64,000 nucleotides of DNA from Astropecten irregularis (GCA_963971285.1 OZ020244.1:5704001-5768000), one strand, 5' to 3'. Shown: positions 38,873-48,862, counted from the first letter of the stretch. Numbers and translations: made by a program. The notes: generated by a model not told the origin, from the sequence alone.

Positions 38873-39499
38873 TTTGATTCATGTAAAACGCCACAATATG
38901 ATGGCAGTTACTATTTGATTCATGTAAAACGCCACAATATGATGACAGTTACTATTTTATTCATGGAAAACACTGATGCAAAAAGGGGGTAAAAATCCGA
39001 TTGCGGGGTCCGAGGGTTTCTTACACCCGACGGTCGCAGAGGGGTCAAGCAGTGGGGTCAAGGACCCGCCGTGCCGCACGACCGAGGCCTTCGCAGCGAA
39101 TTTTTTTTTAAATCTTTAAGTGTACACCGTAACTTGAACATTTCCAATTAGGAAATTTAACAGGTATAAAAAACACTCACACATAGAATCACGGAGACAG
39201 GCTTAATATTAAACTGTTCCTCCTGACATTTCAAACGAGAAATAAAAAGATGCAAAAGTTAAGCAGACCGTCAGGTGTTCAGGGGCACGCGATTCACCGG
39301 GATACTTTCAACCAGCTTACCGGCTCCCATATAGTACCCATAGGCTTACTGGCAAGCCGACTACTGCATATCCTCCCCACCATTGAGACCTTAGCCTGAC
39401 ATGCAAAGCTCTGAAGGACTAAGAGGGAGAAACAAGGCGGCCCCTGGACCATTGCGGTGCCAGGGTCCGCACATGCCATGTTCCATTCATTATCAGAGA

Positions 39500-39727
39500 G
39501 TCAGGATCGGAGAATCGAACCCAGGCTGCCGGAAGTCTGAGCGGTGGTACCATCGCTTATCCCACCGAGCCAGAAGCGTTGGTGACAACCCGGCAGTTTC
39601 TAAAACTATTTATACCAGACAATTGACAGGAGAAAAACATTAAACAAAATTACTGAGAGCACATCGGGGCTCGAACCCGGGCCAAGTAATTCAAAGTCCC
39701 TTTCCCTAACCACTCGGCCACATCACA
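39500..39727 (-). pseudogene. tRNA-like A and B pair, unit 12
   Basis: A is 39500-39579, B is 39656-39727; A box TGGCCGAGTGG in B. Confidence 0.6.
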
Positions 39728-41481
39728 TGTATTGACGGTGTCATGGAATGTAGCAATGAAGTGATTGTCGATACCCTATTGGCTTAAAATCACTCGAGCG
39801 TGTTATGAACAGTCTCCGTAGTCATGTATAACCCGCTATGGAATCGCCTAATCCAAGTCCTAATCCAAGACTTTGTAGCAACATTTTCAAAACTTTAGGG
39901 CAAAGTGCTTGCCACCTGGTCTTGCCAGAGGTCGCGGAGACGTCTCTCCTTGGTGAGAGCGTAAGCCATTTTATGTTGGAGACGTCTCCGCCATTGGCGG
40001 AGACACTTCCCCGACACTCATTACATTCACCAATATTGAACAGACACTTCTTATACAAGTATTTTCTAAGCCCTGTGTGGGATGTCTTTAAAAACAATGG
40101 ATGCCGAACCCGGTAACCAGAGTTTAGACTTTCACATAGAAACTGATCCATGTAAAACACCGAAAGATGAAGGCAGTTACTATTTGATTCATGTAAAACG
40201 CCACAACATGAGGACGTTATTTGGTTAATGGAAACATCGCAATGTGACGACGTTGCTATATGATTCATGTAAAACACCGATGCAAAAGTGGGCGAAAAAC
40301 CGAGTGCGGGGTCCAAGTATCCGAGGGATTCTTCGACCCGACAGCCACAGGAGGTTCCAGCAGTGGGCTTCACCAAGGACCCCGCCGTGCCGCAAGGCCG
40401 AGGCCTTCGCACCGAGTGGCACCGGCCGTTTTGGCCGCAGACTCCGAGAAACGGCCACCTCCGAGTAGCGTTCCGGCAGCGAGAGGTACGCTGTGGCAGA
40501 CGGCCCAGATTTTGGCTGCATTAACCACGGCCCTTTTTGGCCACAAGAGTCCGAGAAACTGCCTCGTGTAAGGCGGCAGGGAAAGGTCTGCCATGGCGAC
40601 CGGCGGAGGACTCTCGCTCCAAGAGGTAGAATGGCGACAGTTATTATTTGTTTTATGTAAAACACCGGACTATGAGGAGAGTTACTATTTGATTTATGTA
40701 AAACGCCACAATATGACCACAGTTACTATTTGATTCATGTAAACACCACAATATGACGACAGCTACTATTTGATTCATGTAAAACACCACAATATGACGA
40801 CAGCTACTATTCGATTCATGTAAAACACCAGAATATGACGACAGCTACTATTTGATTCATGTAAAACACCGCAATAAAAACGACAGCTACTATCTGATTC
40901 ATGTAAAACACCACAATATGACGACAGCTACTATTTGATTCATGTAAAACACCGCAATAAAAACGACAGCTACTATCTGATTCATGTAAAACACCACAAT
41001 ATGACGACAGCTACTATTCGATTCATGTAAAACACCACAATATGATGGCAGTTACTATCTGATTCGTGTAAGACACCGCAATATGATGGCAGTTACTATT
41101 TGATTCATGTAAAACGCCACAATATGATGACAGTTACTATTTGATTCATGTAAAACACCACAATATGACGACAGCTACTATTGATTCATGTAAAACACCA
41201 CAATATGACGACAGCTACTATTCGATTCATGTAAAACACCACAATATGACGACAGCTACTATTTGATTCATGTAAAACACCGCAATAAAAACGACAGCTA
41301 CTATTTGATTCATGTAAAACACCACAATATGACGACAGCTACTATTCGATTCATGTAAAACACCACAATATGACGACAGCTACTATTTGATTCATGTAAA
41401 ACGCCACAATATGAGGACGTTGTTTGGTTAATGGAAACACCGGAATGTGACGACGTTGCTATATGATTCATGTAAAACACC

Positions 41482-41842
41482 GATGAAAAAGTGTGGGGGA
41501 AGATCCGAGTGCGGGGTCCAAGTATCCGAGGGATTCTTCGACCTGACTGCCGCAGGAGGTTCCAGCAGTGGACTTCACCAACGACCCCGCCGTGCCACAA
41601 GGCCGAGGCCTTCGCACCGAGTGGCACGGGCCGTTTTGGCCGCAGACTCCGAGAAACGGCCGCCTCTGAGTAGCGTTGCGGCAGCGAGAGGTACGCTGTG
41701 GCAGACGGCCCAGATTTTGGCTGCGTTAACCACGGCCCTTTTTGGCCACATGGCACATGAGTCCGAGAAACTGCCTCGTGTAAGGCGGCAGGGAAAGGTC
41801 TGCCATGGCGACCGGCGGAGGACTCTCGCTCCAAGAGGTAGT
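41482..41842. repeat. Core, type 2 (361 bp)
   Basis: Full type 2 copy; starts GATGAAAAAGTGTGG rather than GATGCAAAAG. It lies 970 bp before the next type 2 core. Confidence 0.85.
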
Positions 41843-42451
41843 ATGGCGACAGTTATTATTTGTTTTATGTAAAACACCGGACTATGAGGAGAGTTACTAT
41901 TTGATTTATGTAAAACGCCACAATATGACCACAGTTACTATTTGATTCATGTAAAACACCACAATATGATGACAGTTACTATTTGATTCATGTAAAACGC
42001 CGCAATATGGTGGCAGTTACTATTTGATTTATGTAAAGCACCGCAATTTGACTACAGTTACTATTTTATTAATTTAAAAACGACGCAATATGATGGCAGT
42101 TACTATTTTACTCATGTAACCACCGGAATATGACAACAGTTACTATCTGATTCATATAAAACATCAGAATATGATGACAGTTACTGTACTATTTGATTCA
42201 TGTAAAACACCACAATATGACGACAGCTACTATTCGATTCATGTAAAACACCACAATATGACGACAGCTACTATTTGATTCATGTAAAACACCACAATAT
42301 GACGACAGCTACTATTCGATTCATGTAAAACACCACAATATGACAACAGCTACTATTTGATTCATGTAAAACGCCACAATATGAGGACGTTATTTGGTTA
42401 ATGGAAACACCGCAATGTGACGACGTTGCTATATGATTCATGTAAAACACC

Positions 42452-42812
42452 GATGCAAAAGTGTGGGGGAAGATCCGAGTGCGGGGTCCAAGTATCCGAG
42501 GGATTCTTCGACCTGACTGCCGCAGGAGGTTCCAGCAGTGGACTTCACCAACGACCCCGCCGTGCCACAAGGCCGAGGCCTTCGCATCGAGTGGCACGGG
42601 CCGTTTTGGCCGCAGACTCCGAGAAACGGCCGCCTCTGAGTAGCGTTGCGGCAGCGAGAGGTACGCTGTGGCAGACGGCCCAGATTTTGGCTGCGTTAAC
42701 CACGGCCCTTTTTGGCCACATGGCACATGAGTCCGAGAAACTGCCTCGTGTAAGGCGGCAGGGAAAGGTCTGCCATGGCGACCGGCGGAGGACTCTCGCT
42801 CCAAGAGGTAGT
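42452..42812. repeat. Core, type 2 (361 bp)
   Basis: Full type 2 copy with private TTCGCATCGAGTGG near 42582. Followed by the beta-type tract into which the Ngaro element is inserted. Confidence 0.85.
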
Positions 42813-43227
42813 ATGGCGACAGTTATTATTTGTTTTATGTAAAACACCGGACTATGAGGAGAGTTACTATTTGATTTATGTAAAACGCCACAATATGACC
42901 ACAGTTACTATTTGATTCATGTAAAACACCACAATATGATGACAGTTACTATTTGATTCATGTAAAACGCCGCAATATGGTGGCAGTTACTATTTGATTC
43001 ATGTAAAGCACCGCAATTTGACTACAGTTACTATTTTATTAATTTAAAAACGACGCAATATGATGGCAGTTACTATTTTACTCATGTAACCACCGGAATA
43101 TGACAACAGTTACTATCTGATTCATATAAAACATCAGAATATGATGACAGTTACTGTACTATTTGATTCATGTAAAACACCACAATATGACGACAGCTAC
43201 TATTGATTCATGTAAAACACCACAATA

Positions 43228-43515
43228 CGGGTTCCCGGTGCTTGTCTCCGGGCCAACCCCCCTTTGGCCCAGGGGGTTGTGAGCGGCTGTTACACTAACC
43301 CGAAGCTATTTAACCTGCGCTGTGAGTGGCCCGATGGCTGTGCGCAGTGCCTTCAACAGCCAATCAAAGGCTCCAGTACATCTAGCTGTTAGATTTTACG
43401 CGCGCTCTCTCCCTCTTCGCCTTTCCTCGCCGAACTGAAAAAACACGCACGAGAACACTCTCCTCGATCCGTCCGAAATTATTCGGATATCCTCGCCTAA
43501 ACATCTACCACAGCT
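43228..43515 (+). promoter_or_regulatory. Left terminal and 5' untranslated region of the Ngaro element
   Basis: 288 bp before the Gag-like ATG, starting CGGGTTCCCGGTGCTTGTC. A hairpin with 7-bp arms GGGCCAA/TTGGCCC spans 43250-43270, and a competing pair AACCCCC/GGGGGTT uses 43255-43261 and 43272-43278. There is no clear TATA box. The end should hold the left repeat of the element and its promoter; that is family knowledge, not something I can show here. Confidence 0.5.
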
Positions 43516-44949
43516 ATGAGGGGCCGAGGCAGAAAGAGGAAGCACCCTGATGGATCCAATCTGAGACGATCCGACCGCCCAGTAACGAGACAAACTCGGG
43601 CACAATCTCGGGCAATTGCGTCGCTCCTTAACCCGGAAGTAGACCGGCAGCCATGCACGAATCCTGCTAGCGTGATGACGCGACAGCGCCCTCAATCGGC
43701 CTCCGCTCCAGTCACCAGCCATGTCAGCTGTGCCGGAACAGTCCAGCCGACCGCTCTGCCATCTTCGACCGTGACAACGGCTGATGCGGCCCCAAGCCGA
43801 AGTGACATCACCGTCCCCCTTCTCCAGGGTACCGGCCAATATGCTCCGACACTCCACCAGCTCGCCAGCCCGCCGGGTTTGCCGACGATCTCCAACACAA
43901 CACCTACCATGTCCATGCCTACCGCTACCGGGTCTGGGATTCCCAGGATGGCTGATTGTAGCACCGCCACCAGTAACTGCTACCACTACCAGTACCACGG
44001 TCCTGCCTCCACTGGAGCAAGTTCCAGCTCCACCGCTACCCCGCTGACAACTGCCTCTGGCCGTACTACATTCGGCCAACACCAGAGTCCCAACTATCAG
44101 CCCCATACATCTACTTCAGGTGAGCTGCCTGTTGTTTATTCACAACCTGGGCCGGGAACTGGCTTGCATGTTAACACCAACCCTGCCCCACTCAGCCAGC
44201 TTACTCAGGCCACATCGAGCACAATCCCCATTATTCAAGAGGGAGGGGAAGGGGCCCTAATTTCTATTTGTGAGCCACTTGGGAATGCCATCCCTTTGGG
44301 AACACGGGAAAAGATAGTTAAAAGTGAGTTCATTGAGCTTGATACCTTGTTGACACGCCATGGCCCGACCAATCCCACTCCCAATCTTACTTTTACGTTG
44401 GACCAATCTGGCCAATTGTGTCTTAAGGACACAAAGAAGAAAACTCAAATCACATCCATACTGTCATGGACCGACGCGTTTCTAATCTACGCGTCTGTGT
44501 TTCTGTCGGCTCACGCGAGTCGATGCCAAGAGATGCTTAAGTATATGCATGTCATTCGCATGGCGGCTGCCCGCTTTTCCAACCGTGGCTGGCTCGAATA
44601 TGATCGACAGTTTAGACTGAGGCAACAGGCGCACCCTAGCAGATCTTGGGCTGTTATCGATGGGGAACTCTGGGCCCTCTATGTAACTGCCCCTGGGTTT
44701 GTACACACTGGCTTGGGGGGTCAGGGGGGAACCCAGCCCTATGGGGCCAAGCGCTTTGCGAATTCTTTTCGCCCATTCCCCCGCACACCAACAAGAAACA
44801 CAAGCCACTGCTTTGCATTCACTCGGGCAACAGGCTGTTCAAGGGCCCAATGCACGTACCCGCATAAGTGCCTCACATGCAACTCCCAACTTCATGGCGC
44901 CTTCGCATGTAAATCCCCCTCAAAGAAAAGCGCCGCTGACCACCAGTAA
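43516..44949 (+). CDS. Ngaro ORF1, Gag-like protein with zinc fingers (477 aa)
   Basis: Probable nucleocapsid-like protein of the retrotransposon, binding element RNA. It starts at an ATG with G at -3; the next residues are basic (MRGRGRKRKHPDG), a likely nucleic-acid or nuclear targeting patch. Residues about 60-240 are low-complexity, rich in Ser, Thr, Pro and Gln. A globular part follows (about 250-410) with the segment beginning GNAIPLGTREKIVKSEFIEL. The C-terminus has two clustered Cys/His motifs: a CCCH finger (Cys432, Cys441, Cys446, His450; C-x8-C-x4-C-x3-H) and a CCHC knuckle (Cys452, Cys455, His460, Cys465; C-x2-C-x4-H-x4-C). It ends at TAA 44947. Its last 251 bases overlap the RT frame. 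The Gag assignment rests on position and fingers. Confidence 0.8.
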   Translation: MRGRGRKRKHPDGSNLRRSDRPVTRQTRAQSRAIASLLNPEVDRQPCTNPASVMTRQRPQSASAPVTSHVSCAGTVQPTALPSSTVTTADAAPSRSDITVPLLQGTGQYAPTLHQLASPPGLPTISNTTPTMSMPTATGSGIPRMADCSTATSNCYHYQYHGPASTGASSSSTATPLTTASGRTTFGQHQSPNYQPHTSTSGELPVVYSQPGPGTGLHVNTNPAPLSQLTQATSSTIPIIQEGGEGALISICEPLGNAIPLGTREKIVKSEFIELDTLLTRHGPTNPTPNLTFTLDQSGQLCLKDTKKKTQITSILSWTDAFLIYASVFLSAHASRCQEMLKYMHVIRMAAARFSNRGWLEYDRQFRLRQQAHPSRSWAVIDGELWALYVTAPGFVHTGLGGQGGTQPYGAKRFANSFRPFPRTPTRNTSHCFAFTRATGCSRAQCTYPHKCLTCNSQLHGAFACKSPSKKSAADHQ

Positions 44950-46594
44950 TGACTGTCCTGGCAAATCCCCACTCTGTAACACACCTACCAACTGCGTTTG
45001 CTGCATCGCATTTTCACCCATTTGTCTTGAGAAACTCTCGGCTTGGCTTACCTGTTACCCAAATCAGACTGTCGCCACAATGCTCCACGCCGGATTCACC
45101 ACCGGCTTTAGGTTAGGCTATGAAGGCCCCCGCACAGCCAGGGAGGCTGACAACTTGCCATCTGTTAAGAAAAATCCAATACTAGCTGTAGAAAAACTGA
45201 GCAAGGAGGTCAAGCTGGGGCGCATGGCAGGCCCATTCAATGTGTCCCCCATTAGTAACCTTAGGATTTCGCCTATTGGCTTGGTACCCAAAACGGAACC
45301 AAACAGCTACAGACTGATACACCACTTATCCTATCCCGAATTGCACTCTGTGAATGATGGGATTGATAGACAGCTCTGCACAGTAAAATATTCTAATTTC
45401 GATGATGCTGTTGGGTTAGTGATCAGATCTGGGAGAGGAGCCCTTATGGCTAAGGCAGATATCAAATCTGCTTTCCGTTTGCTTCCAATCCATCCAGAAG
45501 ATTTCTGTTTACTGGGCATACGAGTTGGGAATGACATCTACATTGACAAGACCCTGCCAATGGGGGTGGCTTGCGCACCAGCTTACTTCGAAAAATTCTC
45601 CACATTTCTCCAATGGGTCGTGGACAAACGCACTGGGTCAGGCCATTTATGCCACTATGTAGATGACTTTCTCATGGTTGGGGGTCCGCCCAATGGGGGG
45701 CCACCATCATGCCATACCATCCTGCAATGGCTCCTTACAACTTGCAAGGAATTCGGCATTCCTCTCGCGGAGGAAAAAACTGTCCTCCCAACCACACAAC
45801 TGACATTCTTGGGGTTACAGATAGACTCAATTTCCCAAACAGTAACAGTGCCTACAGATAAACTTGAATCATTGGAAGCCAAGCTGAGAGACGCTCTTCG
45901 TGCACACAAGCTAACCCTCTCTTGCCTCCAATCACTCATCGGATCTCTATCCTTTGTGTGCCGTGCGGTACCTCCTGGGCGAGCCTTCCTCATGAGGCTT
46001 ATCGATGCCACAAAAGGTGCAAAGCACCAATGGCAAAAAATCAGGCTGACTAAGGGCGCGAAGGAGGACATACTTATGTGGCAGGTTTTCCTTCGCGACT
46101 TTAATGGCAGGACCTTGTTCCCAGATCAGTATTGGCTACTCGATGTAGACTTAGAGTTTTTTACTGATGCTAGTGGGGGGATAGGTTTTGGTGGATTCTT
46201 CCAGGGCTCGTGGTTCAGTGGGAAATGGCCAGAATTCATCCACAAAAAACGGTCATCCATCGCCTGGCTAGAATTCTTTCCCGTAGTAGTGGCTCTCACG
46301 CTTTGGGGAACGGCCCTGGCAGGGAAACGAGTGATTATTCGGTCAGACAATGCCGCGGTGGTGTCGATCATTAATAAACAGTCGTCCAAATGCCCCCACA
46401 TCATGAGATTAGTTAGATTCTTTGTTTTACAATGTCTTCAGGGCAACATTTCCTTTAAGGCCAATCACATTCCGGGCATTCAGAATAACATTGCGGACGC
46501 ACTCTCCCGTTCACAGATGAGCAGATTCAGGCAATTGGCCCCCACAGCTACCCCCTTGGGATTGGAAGTCCCGCCCTTCCTATGGAAGCTCTGA
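44699..46594 (+). CDS. Ngaro ORF2, reverse transcriptase-RNase H (up to 631 aa)
   Basis: Copies element RNA to DNA. Numbering from the first codon of the open stretch (TTG 44699): RT about 115-420 with catalytic Asp254 (KADIKSAF) and Asp322-Asp323 (YVDDF), plus the SPIGLVPK, RLIHHLSYP and LPMGVACAP segments typical of DIRS-order RTs. RNase H about 485-605 with Asp490 (FFTDASGG), Glu525 (WLEFFPV), Asp550 (RSDNAA) and Asp600 (NIADALSRS). No stop or frameshift interrupts it. The frame is +1 relative to ORF1 and overlaps it by 251 nt. The only early ATG is at 44741 (residue 15), deep inside ORF1, so the true N-terminus is uncertain: a frameshift fusion with ORF1 or re-initiation is likely. The end overlaps ORF3 by 13 nt. 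Confidence 0.93.
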   Translation: MYTLAWGVRGEPSPMGPSALRILFAHSPAHQQETQATALHSLGQQAVQGPNARTRISASHATPNFMAPSHVNPPQRKAPLTTSNDCPGKSPLCNTPTNCVCCIAFSPICLEKLSAWLTCYPNQTVATMLHAGFTTGFRLGYEGPRTAREADNLPSVKKNPILAVEKLSKEVKLGRMAGPFNVSPISNLRISPIGLVPKTEPNSYRLIHHLSYPELHSVNDGIDRQLCTVKYSNFDDAVGLVIRSGRGALMAKADIKSAFRLLPIHPEDFCLLGIRVGNDIYIDKTLPMGVACAPAYFEKFSTFLQWVVDKRTGSGHLCHYVDDFLMVGGPPNGGPPSCHTILQWLLTTCKEFGIPLAEEKTVLPTTQLTFLGLQIDSISQTVTVPTDKLESLEAKLRDALRAHKLTLSCLQSLIGSLSFVCRAVPPGRAFLMRLIDATKGAKHQWQKIRLTKGAKEDILMWQVFLRDFNGRTLFPDQYWLLDVDLEFFTDASGGIGFGGFFQGSWFSGKWPEFIHKKRSSIAWLEFFPVVVALTLWGTALAGKRVIIRSDNAAVVSIINKQSSKCPHIMRLVRFFVLQCLQGNISFKANHIPGIQNNIADALSRSQMSRFRQLAPTATPLGLEVPPFLWKL

Positions 46595-47517
46595 ATTCAG
46601 AAACTCTACGCCTCCTGGAGGCGTCCATGGCCAGCGGCACTTGGGAGACATACGGGAGGGGTGCCGAACACTTCAACCAATTCCGTCTCGAAACCAAACT
46701 CCCCCCAATGTGGCCTACACCCAGTAGCCACATCGCGGCATTTATCGCACATCTCTCCCTGGAAGGGTTAGCCCCCTCTACTATAGGTACGTACTTAGCA
46801 GCAGTCGCTTACATTCACAAAATCAATGACTGGCCCGACCCCACCAATTCGTTTCTGATAAAGAAAATCAGGGAGGGCTGCCGTAGACAGGGCCCGCGTA
46901 TAGACTCTAGGCGTCCAATTACCAAAGATTTACTCTTGCAAATGTGCCGCACTTTACCAGCAATCACATCATCAGACCTTGAGACCGGTCTGTTTCATGC
47001 AGCATTTACCTTAGCATCCTCTGGGGGTCTGCGAGTGGGGGAATTTACTGCAGCTCGTAAGCTGGGCGACCACTCCAAAATTTTGAACACTGGTGATATC
47101 TGGTTCGAGGGTCCGGGCGCGTCCTCGTTGGTCGTTAGGGTCAGGTTTTCCAAAACTGATCAACGCGGTAATTCCACTGAATTGCGACTCAGTCGCGAAC
47201 CTCTCTCAGAGATTTGCCCTGTAAGTGGAGTTTCCAACTATCTACGGCTTCGGCCGCCCCTATTGGGTCCCCTGTTAATTCATATTGACGGATCCCCCCT
47301 CACGACTTACCAGTTCCGCCATATGTTAACCAAGTCCCTGGAGGCGATGGGGTTACCATCCGGGGACTTCAATACCCATAGCTTCCGCATTGGGGCAGCT
47401 ACATCTGCTGCCCTTAAAGGCACACCCCTGTCCCAGATCCAGTCCCTTGGGCGTTGGAAATCACTGGCAGTGAATAGGTACATCCGCCCAGATAGAATCC
47501 TTACTGCCACTCAGTAG
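46582..47517 (+). CDS. Ngaro ORF3, tyrosine recombinase (311 aa)
   Basis: Integrates the circular DNA copy by phage-integrase-type strand exchange; it replaces the DDE integrase of LTR elements. An N-terminal SAM-like DNA-binding half (about 1-115: WETYGRGAEHFNQF, HIAAFIAHLSLEGLAPSTI) precedes the catalytic half. Catalytic residues visible: Arg151 (GGLRVGEF), His266 and Arg269 (THSFRIG), Trp292 (GRWKS) in the second-His position, and nucleophile Tyr300 (NRYIRP). The spacing is normal for the family. The ATG at 46582 sits inside the end of ORF2, and the shared 13 nt ATGGAAGCTCTGA carry both the start and the ORF2 stop, an arrangement that suits termination-reinitiation. Stop TAG is at 47515. 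Confidence 0.93.
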   Translation: MEALNSETLRLLEASMASGTWETYGRGAEHFNQFRLETKLPPMWPTPSSHIAAFIAHLSLEGLAPSTIGTYLAAVAYIHKINDWPDPTNSFLIKKIREGCRRQGPRIDSRRPITKDLLLQMCRTLPAITSSDLETGLFHAAFTLASSGGLRVGEFTAARKLGDHSKILNTGDIWFEGPGASSLVVRVRFSKTDQRGNSTELRLSREPLSEICPVSGVSNYLRLRPPLLGPLLIHIDGSPLTTYQFRHMLTKSLEAMGLPSGDFNTHSFRIGAATSAALKGTPLSQIQSLGRWKSLAVNRYIRPDRILTATQ

Positions 47518-47527
47518 GCTCTCACCT

Positions 47528-48196
47528 TTGACCCCCCCCCCCCCCCCCCCCTTCCATACATGTTCCCTCTCTCCCTGCTCTTTGTGCTTTTTCACAGGTA
47601 CACGCCGCATATGGGCTGTGGGGGACAGTATTGTCTACCGAGCGGCAGCTCACATGCCTCAACAATCATTGCCTGGGACTCTGACCTGGCTGGGTGTCCG
47701 GGGAGCCAAGATCAACTCGTTGGTGCCCGCTGTCCGCACAGAATTGCGCCGGTCACCGGTTCCTGACACGATTATTATTCACCTGGGCACGAATGATTTG
47801 TTCTCGACTCCTATGAAAGAAATCCGCCATAGGTTGGATGAGGGCCTCGGGGACTTGCGGCGCTTACTCCCATACACCACTATCATTTGGTCAGATATCC
47901 TCCTGCGCCTCTTTTATTATGGTGAGGAGCGTCCAGGAGTTGGAGAGAGAAACATCAATGCTCTCAACAAGTATGCACATCGTGTGTGCAAACACTTGGG
48001 TAATGCACATGCTATTGTCCATTCGGACAATATCAACCCTGGCCAACACAGCACATACTGGCGGGACGGTCTGCATCTGTCTCTCTCGGGCAACACACTC
48101 TTCTGCCACAACTTGTCAAGCGCCATTGCCAGTTTTGGGCAAAACCCTGAGGCCCTCCTCTATCACACGGATACTGAACCATTAAGTTTAAATTGA
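47528..48196 (+). CDS. Ngaro ORF4, SGNH-type hydrolase (no ATG; likely exon from 47598)
   Basis: Predicted esterase/lipase-fold hydrolase; its substrate in the element's life cycle is unknown. Motifs, numbered from the open-frame start at TTG 47528: block I GDS with Ser34, Gly in VRGAK (block II), GTND with Asn89 (block III) and Asp180-x-x-His183 in WRDGLHLS (block V), so the catalytic set is complete. There is no ATG before the Ser block. The first 23 codons translate a 20-C run and a pyrimidine tract, which then reads CTTTTTCACAG/GTACACG, a strong 3' splice-site look-alike (AG at 47596-47597). I infer that the coding exon begins at 47598 after splicing, or that ORF3 stop readthrough or frameshifting fuses it. 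SGNH domains are known from some Ngaro elements. Confidence 0.82.
   Translation: MTPPPPPPFHTCSLSPCSLCFFTGTRRIWAVGDSIVYRAAAHMPQQSLPGTLTWLGVRGAKINSLVPAVRTELRRSPVPDTIIIHLGTNDLFSTPMKEIRHRLDEGLGDLRRLLPYTTIIWSDILLRLFYYGEERPGVGERNINALNKYAHRVCKHLGNAHAIVHSDNINPGQHSTYWRDGLHLSLSGNTLFCHNLSSAIASFGQNPEALLYHTDTEPLSLN
47532..47597 (+). promoter_or_regulatory. Poly-C run and candidate 3' splice site
   Basis: Twenty C residues (47532-47551) are followed by a pyrimidine-rich stretch ending TTTTTCACAG. On family-independent grounds this reads as a polypyrimidine tract and acceptor. No matching donor could be chosen with confidence. The C run is also a sequencing-error risk and its length should not be trusted. 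Confidence 0.45.
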
Positions 48197-48862
48197 CTAA
48201 TCATACTCACAAAGGGAAGAAAAAAGAAGGGGGGGGGTTGGTGCAAGTTACTTATGTCGTAACTTGTTTGGCAAAAATGGGTATCGTTTTTCTTCCCAAA
48301 CATCAAGTCGGGGTGATTTTCTTCACCGGTGTTCTCCCGGTGTCTGCAAAAAAGGGTTTTTTTGTTGCATCAGAGGGCTTTGACCCAAATTCAAGGGGGG
48401 TATCACATTCTGGTTTAATAACCAAAATAATGCATTATTTCTCCATTATTTTATTCAACGTTAATTCACCAAATGATTATACATGTAATTAATGATTACA
48501 ACTGCTGATTCCAGTATTTGTGCTAAAATCTCGCACTGGCAATTTTTAAGACAGTTAATGGTTGTTTATTGACATAATTATATATGCTTTGTTTGGCGTC
48601 CCTTGCCCGTGAACCACGCTCCGGCGCTCTCTGCCCGTGAAGCGCATATCCCTTTAAGATATGCTATTATGGCTTTATACACATACACTTCTATTATTAC
48701 TGGAAGGACTTGTAACTTGTTTAAACTTGTTTAAACTTCATATGCAATGTATACAGTTACAATGTTTACTGATTTGAGATTGCTAGTTATTAAACGCTCG
48801 GCGAGGCTAGGTCGAAGCATATCAAGAGAATTGTGTCGGTGTCCTCTCAACCTCTCTAGGGC
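48197..48862 (+). other. Right terminal noncoding region of the Ngaro element
   Basis: 666 bp without a gene, starting with a run of nine G at 48229-48237. Visible structure: GCCCGTGAA repeated at 48605 and 48633; inverted repeat CATATC/GATATG with a 7-nt loop at 48645-48663; a tandem AACTTGTTTA 2.5 times at 48714-48738. The region 48301-48360 (CACCGGTGTTCTCCCGGTGTCTGC) loosely resembles the left terminus GTTCCCGGTGCTTGTC and could be the internal copy of the left repeat, but the match is too weak to call. No AATAAA was seen. Confidence 0.5.

Larger units (their letters stand above)
34297..38974. repeat. Megasatellite unit 11 (4678 bp, rearranged, four cores)
   Basis: Starts as the counterpart of unit 5, then departs from it near 36009. 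A 36-bp deletion at about 35410 joins GATGTCTTTA directly to GACTTTCACATAG; the lost segment is bounded by TTTA at both ends. Long core type 1 at 35565-35916 is followed by a beta arm, type 2 cores at 36562-36922 and 37425-37785, and a truncated type 2 core at 38477-38514 fused to a higher-order copy (38540-38872). Confidence 0.88.
43228..48862 (+). mobile_element. Ngaro-type tyrosine-recombinase retrotransposon, apparently intact
   Basis: This 5635-bp block is the only non-satellite DNA in the window. Gene order is Gag-like, RT-RNase H, tyrosine recombinase, SGNH hydrolase, all on +. A tyrosine recombinase in place of a DDE integrase, no aspartic protease and no long terminal repeats place it in the DIRS order; the SGNH frame and the absence of a methyltransferase domain point to Ngaro. 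The left junction follows ...CCACAATA and the right junction precedes ...AATATGACGAC, so the host 41-bp monomer is interrupted. CAATA is present on both sides (43223-43227 and 48863-48867). Every frame is open and all motif residues are present, which suggests a young copy. The split direct repeats expected for Ngaro could not be recognised by eye. Confidence 0.88.

Noticed and set aside
43396-44106. Minus-strand 236-codon frame over the Gag region
   Set aside because: Antisense shadow of the Gag-like frame in a GC-rich stretch; no domain seen.
47474-47480. AG/GTACAT in the recombinase frame as donor for the SGNH exon
   Set aside because: Joining it to 47598 gives the wrong reading phase for the SGNH motif and would remove the context of the catalytic Tyr, so no donor is proposed.
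43228-48862. Split direct repeats (A1, B1-A2-B2) of the Ngaro element
   Set aside because: Only weak similarity was seen between 43231-43247 and about 48325-48346, plus short GGGCCAA matches near both ends. Not enough to annotate; a self-alignment of the element would decide.
43228-48862. LTR retrotransposon or endogenous retrovirus
   Set aside because: No long terminal repeats, no aspartic protease, no DDE integrase and no envelope-like frame; a tyrosine recombinase is present instead.
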